From contig NHBS01000009.1 in assembly GCA_002167825.1 (NCBI GenBank), forward strand, positions 2,555-7,940: a stretch of 5,386 nt of DNA, given 5' to 3'. A model generated the notes under the pieces. That model was not told where the DNA came from. It saw only the letters and a program-made list of their open reading frames with translations, and did not search any database. This DNA is from Pelagibacteraceae bacterium TMED13 (GTDB taxonomy: Bacteria > Pseudomonadota > Alphaproteobacteria > Methylaequorales > Methylaequoraceae). The first letter of the stretch is position 1, and each line of letters opens with the position of its first letter. The position numbers and the translations under genes were made by a program. Shown here in pieces: positions 5,311 to 5,386 of this stretch.

Positions 5311-5359
5311 TGTTTCTAATTTAAAAAAATAATTTTTTTTGATAAAATTAAATATAATC

Positions 5360-5386
5360 ATGGAAAAAATTTACATAGACTACGGT
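5360..5386 (+). CDS. Start of a gene cut by the window edge (MEKIYIDYG...)
   Basis: Nine codons are visible from an ATG at 5360. The string IYIDYG resembles the first strand of cysteine desulfurases and related class V aminotransferases (IYLDYxATTP), but the key following residues are outside the window. There is no Shine-Dalgarno, and the T/A-rich stretch 5311-5359 gives no clear promoter spacing. Treat the identity as a guess. Confidence 0.4.

Overview
The window is strongly AT-rich, with short intergenic gaps, long A/T homopolymers and Gram-negative exported proteins (signal peptides, an outer-membrane barrel). This fits a streamlined marine proteobacterium. The best guess is an alphaproteobacterium of the SAR11/HIMB59/SAR116 kind, judged from the protein flavour and from a ribosome-binding site that mirrors the proteobacterial 16S 3' end. 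No rRNA, tRNA, CRISPR array, insertion sequence or phage gene is visible.

Layout: a cold-shock protein gene (209-415, +) ends at a GC-rich hairpin terminator (459-480). Converging on the same hairpin is a minus-strand series: a TupA-like tungstate/molybdate-binding protein (3496-2681), a small exported Cys/His protein (2613-2329), a Met-rich outer-membrane barrel (2290-1261), an exported MORN-repeat protein (1205-678) and a 24-codon ORF (587-513). The 24-codon ORF has a near-ideal promoter and a 13-base perfect Shine-Dalgarno match. It is the most surprising object here.

Divergent from tupA is an exported metallo-beta-lactamase-fold hydrolase of the SoxH/quinoprotein-associated type (3546-4469, +), in which the usual bridging Asp seems to be missing. 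Downstream on the same strand are small genes: a 51-aa single-span protein, a 57-aa coiled-coil protein, a DUF3147-like membrane protein overlapping it, a 26-aa single-span ORF and the first nine codons of another gene at the window edge.

The window contains one clear reading-frame break: an A9 run in the barrel gene puts signal peptide and barrel in different frames. The intact product would start at 2290, 16 residues longer than the longest uninterrupted ORF, which begins with out-of-frame residues. A second possible one-base problem lies at the start of the DUF3147-like gene. The small Cys/His protein and the Met-rich barrel may form a metal-handling pair, but this is inference. Overall this looks like a mostly ordinary streamlined-genome segment with a few oddities, and I see no complete new system.
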